Assembly (NCBI RefSeq): GCF_014204325.1
Contig: NZ_JACHKT010000020.1
Coordinates: 41,777-105,776 of the forward strand
Direction of reading: 5' to 3'
Source of the DNA: Arcicella rosea
GTDB lineage: Bacteria; Bacteroidota; Bacteroidia; Cytophagales; Spirosomataceae
DNA length: 64,000 nucleotides
Under the pieces are notes generated by a model, which made no database searches, had not been told where the DNA came from, and saw only the letters and a list, made by a program, of their open reading frames with translations. Position numbers and translations under genes: made by a program. Positions 8,869 to 17,728 of this stretch are shown one piece after another (the first letter of the stretch is position 1; each line of letters starts with the position of its first letter).

Positions 8869-10488
8869 TTAAACTTGTAAAATACCCGTTTTAAATTCTT
8901 TTGTAATTGGTGAATGATTTGCCGCTGAAATACTTGTTGAAATGATACTTCTTGTAGCTAATGGGTCTATAATTTCATCTACCCATAATCTTGCAGCCGC
9001 ATAATATGGCGTAGTTTGCGTATTGTATTTGTCTTTGATTTCTTTTAAAATATTGTCTTCGTCTTCTTTACTGATTACTTTTCCTCTGGCTTTCATCGAC
9101 GCTACTTGTGTTTGTAATAAAGTTTGTGCAGCTTGTTCGCCACCCATTACGGCAATTTTAGCACTTGGCCAAGCATAAATAAATCGTGGGTCGAATGCCT
9201 TGCCACACATGGCATAATTACCTGCTCCGTAAGAATTACCGATAATAATCGTGATTTTGGGAACGACTGAATTAGAAACAGCATTCACCATTTTGGCTCC
9301 GTCTTTAATAATTCCTGAATGTTCGGAACGACTACCGACCATAAAACCTGTAACATCTTGCAAGAAAATCAAAGGAATTTTTTTCTGATTGCAATTCATG
9401 ATAAAACGAGCGGCTTTATCGGCTGAATCATTATAAATTACTCCGCCAATTTGTACTTCGCCTTTGTTATTTTTGATGACCAATCGCTGATTCGCCACAA
9501 TACCAACTGCCCAGCCATCAATGCGAGCGTAGCCACAAATAATCGTTTTGCCATAGTCTTTTTTAAATTCATCAAACTCAGATTCATCAACCAAACGTTC
9601 GATAATTTCACGCATGTTGTATGGTTTGGTTCTGAGTTCTGGAAGTATATCCAATATTTCTTCCATACTTTTAGTCGGATTTTTAGGAGTACTTCTATTG
9701 AAGCCAGCTTTTTCAAACTGTCCTAATTTACCGATTGTTCTTTTAATTTGGTCGAGGCACTCCTGTTCTGTATCAAACTGATAATCTGCATTTCCCGAAA
9801 TGGCATTATGTGTATTAGCTCCACCCAAAGTTTCTGCATCAATTTCTTCACCAATGGCAGCTTTTACTAAATATGGGCCAGCTAAAAAGATAGAACTTTG
9901 TCCTTTTACCATCAGGGTTTCGTCCGACATAATTGGCAAGTAAGCACCACCAGCCACACAACTTCCCAACACAGCCGAGATTTGAGTGATTCCCATCGCA
10001 CTCATAATGGAATTATTATAGAATACTTTCCCAAAATGTTCTTTGTCTGGAAAAATTTCGTCTTGCATCGGTAAAAAAACGCCTGCACTGTCAACCAAAT
10101 AAATAATTGGCAATTGATTTTGCATAGCAATTTCCTGAAAACGAAGGGTCTTTTTCCCTGTAATCGGAAAGTATGCACCCGCTTTTACAGTTTGGTCGTT
10201 GGCAACGACAACGCATAATTGTCCTGAAACATAGCCTAAACCGCCAACAGTTCCGCCTGCTGGGCAACCGCCATATTCTTCGTACATTTCATATCCTACA
10301 AAAGCACCAATTTCCTGAAAGCAAGTACCTTCGTCTATTAAATAATTGATGCGTTCACGGGCGATTAATTTGCCTCGTTCGTGTTGTTTTTGAATATTTT
10401 TTAGACCACCACCTTCTTGTATTTTTATTAAACGTTGCTTCATTTCTGAAAGCAATTGTTCGTGAAATATTTTATTTGATTCAACCAT
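8869..10488 (-). CDS. Acyl-CoA carboxylase beta (carboxyltransferase) subunit, methylcrotonyl-CoA carboxylase-like
   Basis: The enzyme transfers carboxyl from biotin to an acyl-CoA. The two crotonase-like halves of the carboxyltransferase are visible: the first with GGCPAGGTVGGLGYVSG and GSCVAGGAYLPIMSDE, the second with FLQDVTGFMVG, GNSYGAGNYAMCGKAFDP and AVMGGEQAA. The VDSAGVFLP segment and overall length (539 residues) fit the 3-methylcrotonyl-CoA carboxylase beta subunit better than propionyl-CoA carboxylase, pointing to leucine breakdown. The open frame extends to 10596, but the first 36 residues are low-complexity Asn/Ser-rich and the ATG at 10488 matches the family start. The biotin-carrying alpha subunit is not adjacent. 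Confidence 0.88.
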   Translation of the reverse strand: MVESNKIFHEQLLSEMKQRLIKIQEGGGLKNIQKQHERGKLIARERINYLIDEGTCFQEIGAFVGYEMYEEYGGCPAGGTVGGLGYVSGQLCVVVANDQTVKAGAYFPITGKKTLRFQEIAMQNQLPIIYLVDSAGVFLPMQDEIFPDKEHFGKVFYNNSIMSAMGITQISAVLGSCVAGGAYLPIMSDETLMVKGQSSIFLAGPYLVKAAIGEEIDAETLGGANTHNAISGNADYQFDTEQECLDQIKRTIGKLGQFEKAGFNRSTPKNPTKSMEEILDILPELRTKPYNMREIIERLVDESEFDEFKKDYGKTIICGYARIDGWAVGIVANQRLVIKNNKGEVQIGGVIYNDSADKAARFIMNCNQKKIPLIFLQDVTGFMVGSRSEHSGIIKDGAKMVNAVSNSVVPKITIIIGNSYGAGNYAMCGKAFDPRFIYAWPSAKIAVMGGEQAAQTLLQTQVASMKARGKVISKEDEDNILKEIKDKYNTQTTPYYAAARLWVDEIIDPLATRSIISTSISAANHSPITKEFKTGILQV

Positions 10489-10793
10489 AGTTTTAGGACG
10501 ATTTGAGATTGTTGATGAATTGTAAATGGTATTATTATTGGATAATTTACAATTATTTTTTGATAGTGTAATATTCTGATAAAAATAGGTTTTCAATAGA
10601 ATATTTGGAGATAAGCTTGAAAAATAATTTTATGATGTCGAGAAAGTAGATTTTTGATGTATTAAGAATTTGTTTTTACGCTATAAATAAAATATTATTT
10701 GGTTGAATAAAATTTAAAAAACTTTTTTTAGATTACTCCACAAAAAAAGCCAGAAGAATTGTTTCCTCTGGCTTCGATATAAATCATACTTTA
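10489..10793. other. 305-bp intergenic region upstream of the carboxylase gene
   Basis: AT-rich with no credible frame after the carboxylase start is moved to 10488. It contains the reverse-strand terminator at 10742-10774 belonging to the next gene and presumably the carboxylase promoter; no clear TAnnTTTG box was found. Confidence 0.5.
10742..10774 (-). terminator. Terminator of the ABC/DUF3299-like cassette
   Basis: AAGCCAGA (10747-10754) pairs with TCTGGCTT (10767-10774), with a T7 run on the reverse strand after the stem (A7 at 10742-10748). It starts 20 bp beyond the stop of the 10794 gene. Confidence 0.75.
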
Positions 10794-11261
10794 TTACTCT
10801 TCTAAATCTGCTTCTTCTAAGATGTAATTCATCTCATAAATATCATCAGCATTTAATTTTAACTTGCCTTTGAAAGTGTGCATTTCATCCGTTTTATACT
10901 TATGAGCAGCACCTTTTTTAGGCTTTAAAGACATGACAGATTCTGGCCCAGCACCGCCACAGAAAAAGCACTGACTGTATGGAAATGCGGAAAGTACATA
11001 CATATTCGTAGCAGCATCCACAGGAATTACATAGCCTTTGATGATTACTTCTTTATTTTCTAATTTCTTTATGCCTGGGCCAAAAGTTGGATATAGCATA
11101 AAAATAGATTCTTGAGGATACCATTTTTTCTTGAAAACTACATCTTTTAGAATATCCCAAGTAAGTTTTTCCGCAGGTAAAGCCACTGGCTTTTTCATGG
11201 GTGTTGCAGCCGATAAAGCCAAGAATAAAACACCGAATACGAGTAACGATTTTATTTTCAT
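10794..11261 (-). CDS. Exported DUF3299-like protein with CxxC, third gene of ABC cassette
   Basis: The 155-residue product has a signal peptide (residues 1-20) and a compact beta-rich domain with NKEVIIKGYVIPVD at 69-82, an FPYSQCFFCGGAGPES segment with Cys98 and Cys101, and a KGKL..N..D..EMNYIL end. The layout matches DUF3299-type OB-fold proteins found in zinc-regulated clusters with a LolD-like ATPase and a MacB/FtsX-like permease (for example PA4063-PA4066 of Pseudomonas aeruginosa). The CxxC could bind metal or form a disulphide. It follows the permease gene by 100 bp on the same strand and ends in a terminator. Metal handling is inferred from family context and the His-rich partner. 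Confidence 0.7.
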   Translation of the reverse strand: MKIKSLLVFGVLFLALSAATPMKKPVALPAEKLTWDILKDVVFKKKWYPQESIFMLYPTFGPGIKKLENKEVIIKGYVIPVDAATNMYVLSAFPYSQCFFCGGAGPESVMSLKPKKGAAHKYKTDEMHTFKGKLKLNADDIYEMNYILEEADLEE

Positions 11262-11361
11262 TTTTTTGTTGATTTTTAGTTGTATCAGTTTTTTACCTCA
11301 AAGCTATTAATTTAATATTACATTGATAGCCGAAATCTGAAATCCGAATGCCGAAATAGAG

Positions 11362-12615
11362 CTACTCATCCGCTAAAGTTCTTGAAATATCTATTTTATA
11401 AATACCCAAAGATGGAATGGCTGCTGCCAATAAACCAATGAATAATGCTCCGAGAAATAACCAAAATTCTTCCGTCAACAAAGATAAAACGTTGAAGTCG
11501 TAATGAAAATTTTGTTCTACATTTTTCGACATCAGCCAAAGTCCAAGCCTACTTAATACCACGCCAAAAACAAAACCAATCGTGCTGATTATCAAGCCTT
11601 CTAAGAGTAAAAGAAAGAATAATTTGGTTCTACTTGCACCCATCGAAAGCATCAGAGCCATCTCATATTTTCGCTCTTTGAGTGAATTGTAGAGTGAAAC
11701 AAAGACGCTCAAACCAGAAACGATGATGATGACCAAAGCAATAATTTTTAAAGTATCAATTCCAAAACCCATCAAAGCAAACAAACGATTGATTTCAATA
11801 GCGGGCGAAGCCGTTTGTAATGTAGTATTTTGATTAATACTTCTTGCCATCATCATTCCCATCGCTGGATTTCTGAATTTTATCAGCATGGAAGTAATTT
11901 CTTTGGCTTCTTCTTCGTGATGATGTTCTTCGTCTGTAATGTTATCTTCTTCTAAAAGCTTCAAAGCATTTGCTCCTTTGCCTACTTCTTCTTCATGGTG
12001 GGAATCGTGTACAGCCCAAACGCTTTCAAGCGGTGTCACCATCAATTGGTCGAGTACCGAATTGGTATTTTTCAATATACCAACTACTTTAAATTTCTTT
12101 TCTTCGTGAACGTCTCCTTCTTTATCGAAGCCATGTTGCGAAGCAAAAGTATCACCAACTTTTAATTCTAAATTTTTAGCAACTTTTGAGCCTACAACCA
12201 TTTCCATCGCTCCAGAAAATACTTTTCCTGCTTCATATTCGGCTTCAAAATGTTGTAAGTACTTTTCGTTTGTCCCCACAATTCTATAACCTTGATAGCT
12301 ATCGCCCATAGATAATGGAATGGCGGATTTCACTAAAGGATTACGAGTAAGTCGGTTGGCTTCGTCTAAAGAAATATTTCCTGTCGGAGCGTCAATTTGA
12401 TAAATACTGGCTAAAATCAATTGTAGCGGACTACCTTTTGCCCCAACCACCATGTCGATTCCTGCTACATTTCGGGTAAATTTTTCTTCTAACTGTTTAC
12501 CTGCCAAGAGTAACAACGAAATAATGGCGATACCCAAAGCCATCAATAAAATACTTAAAAAACTGGTAAGTGGCTTGTCTTTAAGGTTACTCCAAGATAT
12601 TTTTAGTAAGTTCAT
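11362..12615 (-). CDS. FtsX/MacB-like ABC transporter permease with His-rich extracytoplasmic loop
   Basis: The 417-residue product has the four-helix MacB/LolC topology: one N-terminal membrane segment (about 18-38), a large extracytoplasmic domain, and three C-terminal segments (about 275-300, 325-350, 375-400) including the conserved YEMALMLSMGASRTKLFFLLLLEGL stretch interrupted by coupling helix residues. The periplasmic domain carries two His/Glu clusters, HDSHHEEE near 203-210 and EEHHHEEE near 229-236, which look like a metal-binding loop. It overlaps nothing and follows the ATPase gene by 3 bp, so both form one transporter. The likely role is a zinc-related mechanotransmission or lipoprotein-release-type system; substrate is unproven. 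Confidence 0.85.
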   Translation of the reverse strand: MNLLKISWSNLKDKPLTSFLSILLMALGIAIISLLLLAGKQLEEKFTRNVAGIDMVVGAKGSPLQLILASIYQIDAPTGNISLDEANRLTRNPLVKSAIPLSMGDSYQGYRIVGTNEKYLQHFEAEYEAGKVFSGAMEMVVGSKVAKNLELKVGDTFASQHGFDKEGDVHEEKKFKVVGILKNTNSVLDQLMVTPLESVWAVHDSHHEEEVGKGANALKLLEEDNITDEEHHHEEEAKEITSMLIKFRNPAMGMMMARSINQNTTLQTASPAIEINRLFALMGFGIDTLKIIALVIIIVSGLSVFVSLYNSLKERKYEMALMLSMGASRTKLFFLLLLEGLIISTIGFVFGVVLSRLGLWLMSKNVEQNFHYDFNVLSLLTEEFWLFLGALFIGLLAAAIPSLGIYKIDISRTLADE

Positions 12616-12618
12616 TTG

Positions 12619-13245
12619 CTATAAATTTATACGTTTTTCCACCACATCTTTTAGGCGTTGGTCGTGCGTAACTACTACCAAACTTGCTCCAATTTCTTCA
12701 ATTTGTTTTTTCAATAAATCCACTACTTTTAAACAATTGTCATCGTCTAAACTTGAGGTAGGTTCATCCGCCAAAATCACAGAGGGTTTATTCATCAAAG
12801 CTCTGGCGATACTTACTCTTTGCTGTTCGCCTTGTGATAATTGTGTGGTTTTCTTATGCAAATGTTCGGCAAAGCCCAAGCTTTCTGCCAAATGTTTGGC
12901 AAGGTCTTTTGCTTGAGATCTTCCAGCTAAATAATTTGCCAAGAGTAAATTCTCCATGACCGACAAAGAATGAACAAAATGAGGTTTCTGATAAATAATT
13001 CCTACATTTTTTGCTCTGAAATCTGCCGCAGTACTTACCGAAAAATCGCTAATTTCTTGGTTATTAATCTGGATTTTACCGCCCGTAGGTTTCAATAAAA
13101 GAGCCATTAAATGTAAAAAAGTGGTTTTACCTTTTCCTGATTTACCCAAAATAAGCATTGTTTCACGGTCGGCACAGGAAAAATCTGGAAAAGAAAAGTT
13201 CTTTTCAGACGAATAAGAGAAAGTTAAGTTTTGGGTGGCTATCAT
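12619..13245 (-). CDS. LolD/MacB-type ABC transporter ATP-binding protein
   Basis: The 208-residue ATPase shows Walker A GKSGKGKT, signature LSQGEQQR, Walker B VILADEPTSSLD and the H-loop VVTHDQ. It is short, as usual for LolD-like partners of FtsX permeases. The open frame reaches 13290, but the first 15 residues would overlap the promoter elements at 13262-13291, whereas the ATG at 13245 begins MIATQNLTFSYSS, a normal ABC start. It is the first gene of a three-gene transcription unit ending at 10794. Confidence 0.88.
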   Translation of the reverse strand: MIATQNLTFSYSSEKNFSFPDFSCADRETMLILGKSGKGKTTFLHLMALLLKPTGGKIQINNQEISDFSVSTAADFRAKNVGIIYQKPHFVHSLSVMENLLLANYLAGRSQAKDLAKHLAESLGFAEHLHKKTTQLSQGEQQRVSIARALMNKPSVILADEPTSSLDDDNCLKVVDLLKKQIEEIGASLVVVTHDQRLKDVVEKRINL

Positions 13246-13261
13246 GCTGTTGATGTTTTTA

Positions 13262-13291
13262 CAAAGATAACCAATGCAATGATATTGCAAG
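13262..13291 (-). promoter_or_regulatory. Candidate Bacteroidota promoter for the ABC cassette
   Basis: On the reverse strand TATCTTTG (13269-13262) matches the -7 box TAnnTTTG, with CTTG (13291-13288) 18 bp upstream as an imperfect -33 box. It places the transcription start about 10 bp before the chosen ATG, supporting the shorter ATPase. No Zur-like palindrome was recognised. Confidence 0.6.
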
Positions 13292-13448
13292 AAGTTTGAA
13301 GAATAGTTTAATATTATGGCTATTTGAAATTAACGAACGAGCCATTAAAGTGTTCCAAAACGATTGTTATTCTGGGTTTTATCATCTATTTTTGATAAAA
13401 TACTTTTAGACACAATTTAATAATCGCACTTTTTATCAAAATCTCTCC

Positions 13449-14645
13449 ATGAAAAAAATCTTATTGACTGTACTGATTACTGTTCTATCGCATCTCACCA
13501 TCAAAGCCCAAAAAGAATTTATGTCAGGTTATGTTATCAATAATACTGGCGATACCATCAGTGGGCAAATCGACAATCAAAAATGGGTTTATTCTCCTTT
13601 AAAAATCACCTTTAAAAAAGACGACCAAGAAGTAAAGTATGGACTAAGCGATATTCAAGGCTTCGTGATTAATAATGAAGTGACTTATGTACGAAAAGCA
13701 ATTGCTTTAGACATTACTCCACATCAATTAGGGAGTTTAATTGAAAGTTATGATAGAGTAGTGGTAGATACTACTTTATTTTTGAAGCAGTTAGTAAAAG
13801 GAAGGTTGAGTTTATACTATTTGCAAGATATAAATAATAAAAAACACTTTTTTATTGAGAAACTAAATGAGCCAATAAAAGAACTTATCGACCATCGCTT
13901 TCTGAGGACAATAGACTATAGAACATACAATGTCCATCTTGATATTTATAACAAGCAATTATATGATTTGTGCGAAGATTGCTCAAATTACTCAGGGAAA
14001 GTATTCAAATATTTATATAGGGATTCAGATTTAATCCCTTTGGTGATAAAATACAATATTTATTTTGGGGATAATAAGCCTGTTGAAGTTTCAAAAAAAG
14101 AAAAGTTTAAATCTACTTTATTTATACAAGCGGCGGTCGGGGCTTTTGGTTATACAATTGGTAATTCTCCAAATGAATTCAAAAAGGCAGGTTTAATGTC
14201 TGGTTCTTTTGGTCTGGGAGGTTTATTTGAAATACCTTCAAAAAGAAGAAGGTTTGGAATAAAAGCTGATTTACTATATAATTTTTATGAAGAGGATGTA
14301 AGGTTATTTAGTAGTTATGTTATACCAACTAATACTTCATATTTGGGAGCTTATATTGGGCCACAATATTCGATATATAAAAATGTACCTAAAAAAGTTG
14401 ATATATATATCAACGCAGCAGTATCATTAGAAATTAGATTAGCAGAAAAGAGTCAACATGTTTACTATCAAGGTTTGGGCAATACAATGGGTTTTAAGGT
14501 TGGGGTAGGGACAAGATTGAATAAAATGAATCTTGAACTCACTTATAATAACACAGATGCAGGACTTAAACCTTATCCTTTTATTTCAGGAACTATCCAA
14601 AAAGTTTCGCTTGGACTTAGCTATGCACTTGGGAAAAATAAGTAA
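13449..14645 (+). CDS. Secreted protein with N-terminal unknown domain and C-terminal outer-membrane beta-barrel-like region
   Basis: The 398-residue product has a signal peptide (MKKILLTVLITVLSHLTIKAQ), then a domain opening with GYVINNTGDTISGQIDNQ and containing a CEDCSNYSG pair of cysteines near residue 178, followed from about residue 225 by glycine- and aromatic-rich alternating strands (GAFGYTIG, GSFGLGGLFEIP, LGAYIGPQYSIY, LGLSYALG end) typical of an outer-membrane beta barrel. This two-part layout recurs in Bacteroidota proteins of unknown function. It is monocistronic, convergent with another barrel-like gene. Surface location is inferred; no specific role is known. Confidence 0.75.
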   Translation: MKKILLTVLITVLSHLTIKAQKEFMSGYVINNTGDTISGQIDNQKWVYSPLKITFKKDDQEVKYGLSDIQGFVINNEVTYVRKAIALDITPHQLGSLIESYDRVVVDTTLFLKQLVKGRLSLYYLQDINNKKHFFIEKLNEPIKELIDHRFLRTIDYRTYNVHLDIYNKQLYDLCEDCSNYSGKVFKYLYRDSDLIPLVIKYNIYFGDNKPVEVSKKEKFKSTLFIQAAVGAFGYTIGNSPNEFKKAGLMSGSFGLGGLFEIPSKRRRFGIKADLLYNFYEEDVRLFSSYVIPTNTSYLGAYIGPQYSIYKNVPKKVDIYINAAVSLEIRLAEKSQHVYYQGLGNTMGFKVGVGTRLNKMNLELTYNNTDAGLKPYPFISGTIQKVSLGLSYALGKNK

Positions 14646-14657
14646 TATTTCATAATG

Positions 14658-14695
14658 ATACTCTTCCTACAAATTTTGGGAAGAGTATTGTTTTA
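14658..14695 (+). terminator. Hairpin between convergent beta-barrel genes
   Basis: ATACTCTTCC (14658-14667) pairs exactly with GGAAGAGTAT (14679-14688), followed by TGTTTTA. It overlaps the end of the reverse-strand gene and serves the forward gene. Confidence 0.75.
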
Positions 14696-15316
14696 GAATA
14701 AATAAAACATTCCTAAACTGGTGTAATTAGACAGGTTTCCGTTAATGTTTAAGTTATGGCTAGTTTGTGAAAAGTAATCATTACGACTATTTAAGTAAGT
14801 GTAATTCAGTGCAAATTGACCTAAACTCATATTGAGCATAATTTTTTCTTTAATTTGATATACGAAACTTAAAGGTGATATTTCGATACTTGTATTTATT
14901 CCTTTATCGTTTAATATCTCTGAAGACTCAGTTTTTCCAATAACTCCGGCCAAAGTAAAATTGCTTTTAGGAGCAAAATAGAACTGATCAAATATCTTTA
15001 TAAATTTTCCAACTTGTATGGCTGGACCAAGGCTAATTTGTTGAGAGAAATTTGTTACTTGGTTAAGAGAATGTCCTCCTAAAACAAAACCATAGGCTAC
15101 ATAGGAATTATTTTTTCTGATTTTCCCTGCTAAAAAACTTACACTTACATTTGTATTAGTAGCTGAATATGGGCTACTGAACTTATAATTATATGTATCG
15201 TGATTTAATGATAATGACAGGTTACTACTATAAATCCTTTTATCAATTAAACTTTGTGAGAATAAATTGAGATGAGATAGCCAACAAAAGATAGAGATAA
15301 GTATAATTTTCTTCAT
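14693..15316 (-). CDS. Small exported beta-barrel-like protein, unknown
   Basis: From the ATG at 15316 the product has 207 residues with a signal peptide ending near NLFSQ, then strands alternating polar and aromatic residues (SNLSLSLNHDTYNYKF, SVSFLAGKI, YVAYGFVLGGHSL, NFTLAGVIGK) and a terminal phenylalanine (GMFYLF), the classical C-terminal signature of outer-membrane barrels. A start at 15355 is open but would bury the signal peptide behind a charged leader. No family is recognised; it may be a small outer-membrane protein. Confidence 0.7.
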   Translation of the reverse strand: MKKIILISIFCWLSHLNLFSQSLIDKRIYSSNLSLSLNHDTYNYKFSSPYSATNTNVSVSFLAGKIRKNNSYVAYGFVLGGHSLNQVTNFSQQISLGPAIQVGKFIKIFDQFYFAPKSNFTLAGVIGKTESSEILNDKGINTSIEISPLSFVYQIKEKIMLNMSLGQFALNYTYLNSRNDYFSQTSHNLNINGNLSNYTSLGMFYLF

Positions 15317-15547
15317 TTTGGTACAAGGTTTAATAGAAATAAATAAACTTTTCAATCATCTAATTATTAGATTTATGTTTACTTGAAAGATATAAATATG
15401 AAAGCAATTTATTTAATTTCAATATTAATTCAATTAAATATCTACTATGAGCTCAATATATACAGTTATTAGACTACTAGAGTTAATGGTTTGAATTTAG
15501 ATTTTAGCCTGTGTATTGCCAATTTTTTTTCGTAAAATTGCTCTACA

Positions 15548-15631
15548 ATGAACAATTTTAAAGGCTTTTATAAGGTAAATGCTGTATTTTTTGATTTTAA
15601 TAAAGACAGCATAAAACTTACCTTGATATAA
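15548..15631 (+). CDS. Possible 27-codon leader ORF upstream of moxR
   Basis: An ATG at 15548 opens a 27-residue frame (starting MNNFKGFYKVNAVFFD) ending 3 bp before the moxR ATG. A TAAAATTG at 15533-15540, one base off the TAnnTTTG -7 box, would place the transcript start almost at the ATG. The frame contains a long imperfect hairpin (AAGGTAA 15572-15578 plus TGCTGT 15580-15585 against ACAGCA 15606-15611 plus TTACCTT 15618-15624). It may be a real micropeptide, a translational leader, or chance. Confidence 0.3.
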   Translation: MNNFKGFYKVNAVFFDFNKDSIKLTLI

Positions 15632-15634
15632 TAT

Positions 15635-16594
15635 ATGACTTCAAGAGAAAAAATAAATCAAGTATTTGAAGAAATGGGTAAAGTAGTGGTTGGTCATGAA
15701 AAACTGACGAATCGTTTACTCATTGGCTTGTTTACTGGCGGACACGTTTTGTTGGAAGGTGTACCGGGCTTGGCTAAAACATTATCTGTAAATACTTTAT
15801 CAAAAATTCTTAAACTAGATTTTCATAGAATTCAGTTTACGCCCGATTTACTTCCTGCCGACTTGATTGGAACGATGATTTACAGTCGTAAATCAGATGA
15901 TTTTGAAGTAAAAAAAGGTCCAGTATTTGCCAATATTATTTTGGCTGATGAAGTAAACCGTGCGCCTGCAAAAGTGCAATCTGCTCTTTTGGAAGCAATG
16001 CAAGAAAAACAAGTAACCATTGGAGATTTTACTTATCCGCTCGATAAACCTTTTTTAGTATTAGCTACGCAAAACCCTGTAGAACAAGAAGGTACTTTCC
16101 CTTTGCCAGAAGCACAAGTAGATAGATTTATGCTAAAGGTTTTTGTGGATTATTTGAATAAAGAGCAAGAATTAGAAGTAATGAGGAAGATGTCGAACAT
16201 GGATTTTAATTATCAGCCTCGGGCAATTCTTGATAAAGAAGATATTTTTAAAATCCGAAAAGAGATTAACGATATTACGATTTCTGAAACGCTTGAAAAA
16301 TACATTATTGAACTGATTTTTGCTACTCGTAAACCAGGAGATTATGGACTCAGAGAAGAAGCTCGTTATGTACAATTTGGAGCATCGCCACGTGCAAGTA
16401 TCAATTTGAATTTGGCGTCAAAAGTACTAGCATATTTAGATGGAAGAGATTATGTATTGCCAGAAGATATTAAAGAAATTGCTCCAGATGTATTGAACCA
16501 TAGAATTATGCTGAATTATGAAGCAGAAGCTGATGGTATTACAACGATGCAAGTAATTGATACCATTCTGAGAAGAGTAGCTATCGGTAGATAA
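15635..16594 (+). CDS. MoxR family AAA+ ATPase
   Basis: The 319-residue product is a full-length MoxR AAA+ ATPase: Walker A GVPGLAKT at 42-49, Walker B ILADEVNRAP around 102-111, a sensor-1 region LATQNPVEQEGTFPLPEAQ and the C-terminal lid with a conserved GASPRASINL. MoxR ATPases act as chaperones, usually with VWA-domain and DUF58 partners encoded directly downstream. Here the gene is followed immediately by a strong terminator and convergent glycosyltransferase genes, so it is an orphan or its partners are elsewhere. Expression may be influenced by the hairpin leader at 15572-15624. Confidence 0.93.
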   Translation: MTSREKINQVFEEMGKVVVGHEKLTNRLLIGLFTGGHVLLEGVPGLAKTLSVNTLSKILKLDFHRIQFTPDLLPADLIGTMIYSRKSDDFEVKKGPVFANIILADEVNRAPAKVQSALLEAMQEKQVTIGDFTYPLDKPFLVLATQNPVEQEGTFPLPEAQVDRFMLKVFVDYLNKEQELEVMRKMSNMDFNYQPRAILDKEDIFKIRKEINDITISETLEKYIIELIFATRKPGDYGLREEARYVQFGASPRASINLNLASKVLAYLDGRDYVLPEDIKEIAPDVLNHRIMLNYEAEADGITTMQVIDTILRRVAIGR

Positions 16595-16635
16595 AAATAA
16601 GGGGAATGATTTCAAAGTCATTCCCCTTATTTTTT
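16593..16635. terminator. Strong bidirectional terminator after moxR
   Basis: AAAAATAAGGGGAATGA (16593-16609) pairs exactly with TCATTCCCCTTATTTTT, with A-run and T-run flanks; it begins at the moxR stop and serves the convergent glycosyltransferase unit as well. Confidence 0.92.
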
Positions 16636-16663
16636 GCCAATTAAATATTCATCACTCAATGAT

Positions 16664-17611
16664 TTATTCTACAAATTCCTTATTATGAATTTCGCTTTTG
16701 ATAATGAATAATGGTCTGTTTTTAGACTGGAAAAATACCCGAAGGATATATTCACCAAGTACTCCTAATGCAAATAATTGTACGCCACTAAACAATATAA
16801 TCATAAAAAGTAAAGCAGGAAAACCTTCAATTACTTCTTGAAAATAATACTTCTTAATCAATACGCTGATAAAGTAAATCAATGAAACGATAATTGAAAG
16901 TACTCCTAAGCGTGACACAAATTTGATAGGAAATTCACTAAAATTAAAAATGCCACTATAAGCTAAATTGAAAAGCTGTTTGAAAGAATATTTCGATTCA
17001 CCTGAGTGACGTTCCTCTCTGGCATACTCAACACCAATTTGTTTGAAGCCAACCCAAGTACGCATTCCTCTTAAATAACGACTTTCTTCGGGCATTTTAT
17101 TCATGATATTAACTACTCTGCGACTCATCAAAGCAAAATCGCCACTATCTAATGGAATATCCACATAAGAGATACTTTTCAGTAAACGGTAGAATAGATA
17201 ATAAGCACTTCTTTTTACAAAATTTTCTTTTCGCTGTTTGCGTACTGCATATACCACATCGTAACCTTGTTTTAAATAAGGATAAAATTCGGTTAATAAT
17301 TCTGGTGGGTCTTGTAAATCGCCATCAATCACCATGACGGCTTCGCTGCCTTTTGATACTGCCAAACCTGCAGTAAGGGCTAATTGATGTCCGTGATTTC
17401 TGGCTAAAAATAAGCAATGGTATCTTTCGTCGGTCAAAGCCAAAGCCTGCATTAGCTCTGCTGTATTATCACGACTTCCATCATCTATCAAAACAATTTC
17501 AATGCTTTCTTGAACCGAATCCATTAAGTTATTTAACCTTTCTACTAAAAATGGAAAGGTTTCACTTTCATTATAGAGTGGGGCGATAATTGAAATTTGA
17601 GGGGTTTTCAA
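16664..17611 (-). CDS. Glycosyltransferase family 2, membrane-anchored (DPM1/GtrB-like)
   Basis: The 315-residue product has an N-terminal GT-A domain with SIIAPLYNESE, EIVLIDDGSRD and the DxD region VIDGDLQDPPELL near residues 93-106, and a C-terminal pair of membrane helices (about 232-252 and 262-290), the layout of polyprenyl-phosphate glycosyltransferases such as GtrB and DPM1-like enzymes. The reaction would be sugar transfer from a nucleotide sugar to polyprenyl phosphate on the cytoplasmic face. It follows another GT2 gene by about 120 bp on the same strand, suggesting a common glycan-lipid role; acceptor and sugar are unknown. Confidence 0.9.
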   Translation of the reverse strand: MKTPQISIIAPLYNESETFPFLVERLNNLMDSVQESIEIVLIDDGSRDNTAELMQALALTDERYHCLFLARNHGHQLALTAGLAVSKGSEAVMVIDGDLQDPPELLTEFYPYLKQGYDVVYAVRKQRKENFVKRSAYYLFYRLLKSISYVDIPLDSGDFALMSRRVVNIMNKMPEESRYLRGMRTWVGFKQIGVEYAREERHSGESKYSFKQLFNLAYSGIFNFSEFPIKFVSRLGVLSIIVSLIYFISVLIKKYYFQEVIEGFPALLFMIILFSGVQLFALGVLGEYILRVFFQSKNRPLFIIKSEIHNKEFVE

Positions 17612-17728
17612 GGAATTAAAATGTTTGCGGGTGAAAGCAAGTAAGAGTTACGAATTATGATTGATGAATTGTGAATTTTACCCAATAAGTCGTTTGTTTT
17701 ACAAATGCTACTTGTCAATGTGAAATGG

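Noticed and set aside
12452..12916. 154-codon forward frame over the ABC ATPase/permease junction
   Set aside because: Antisense to two recognised proteins.
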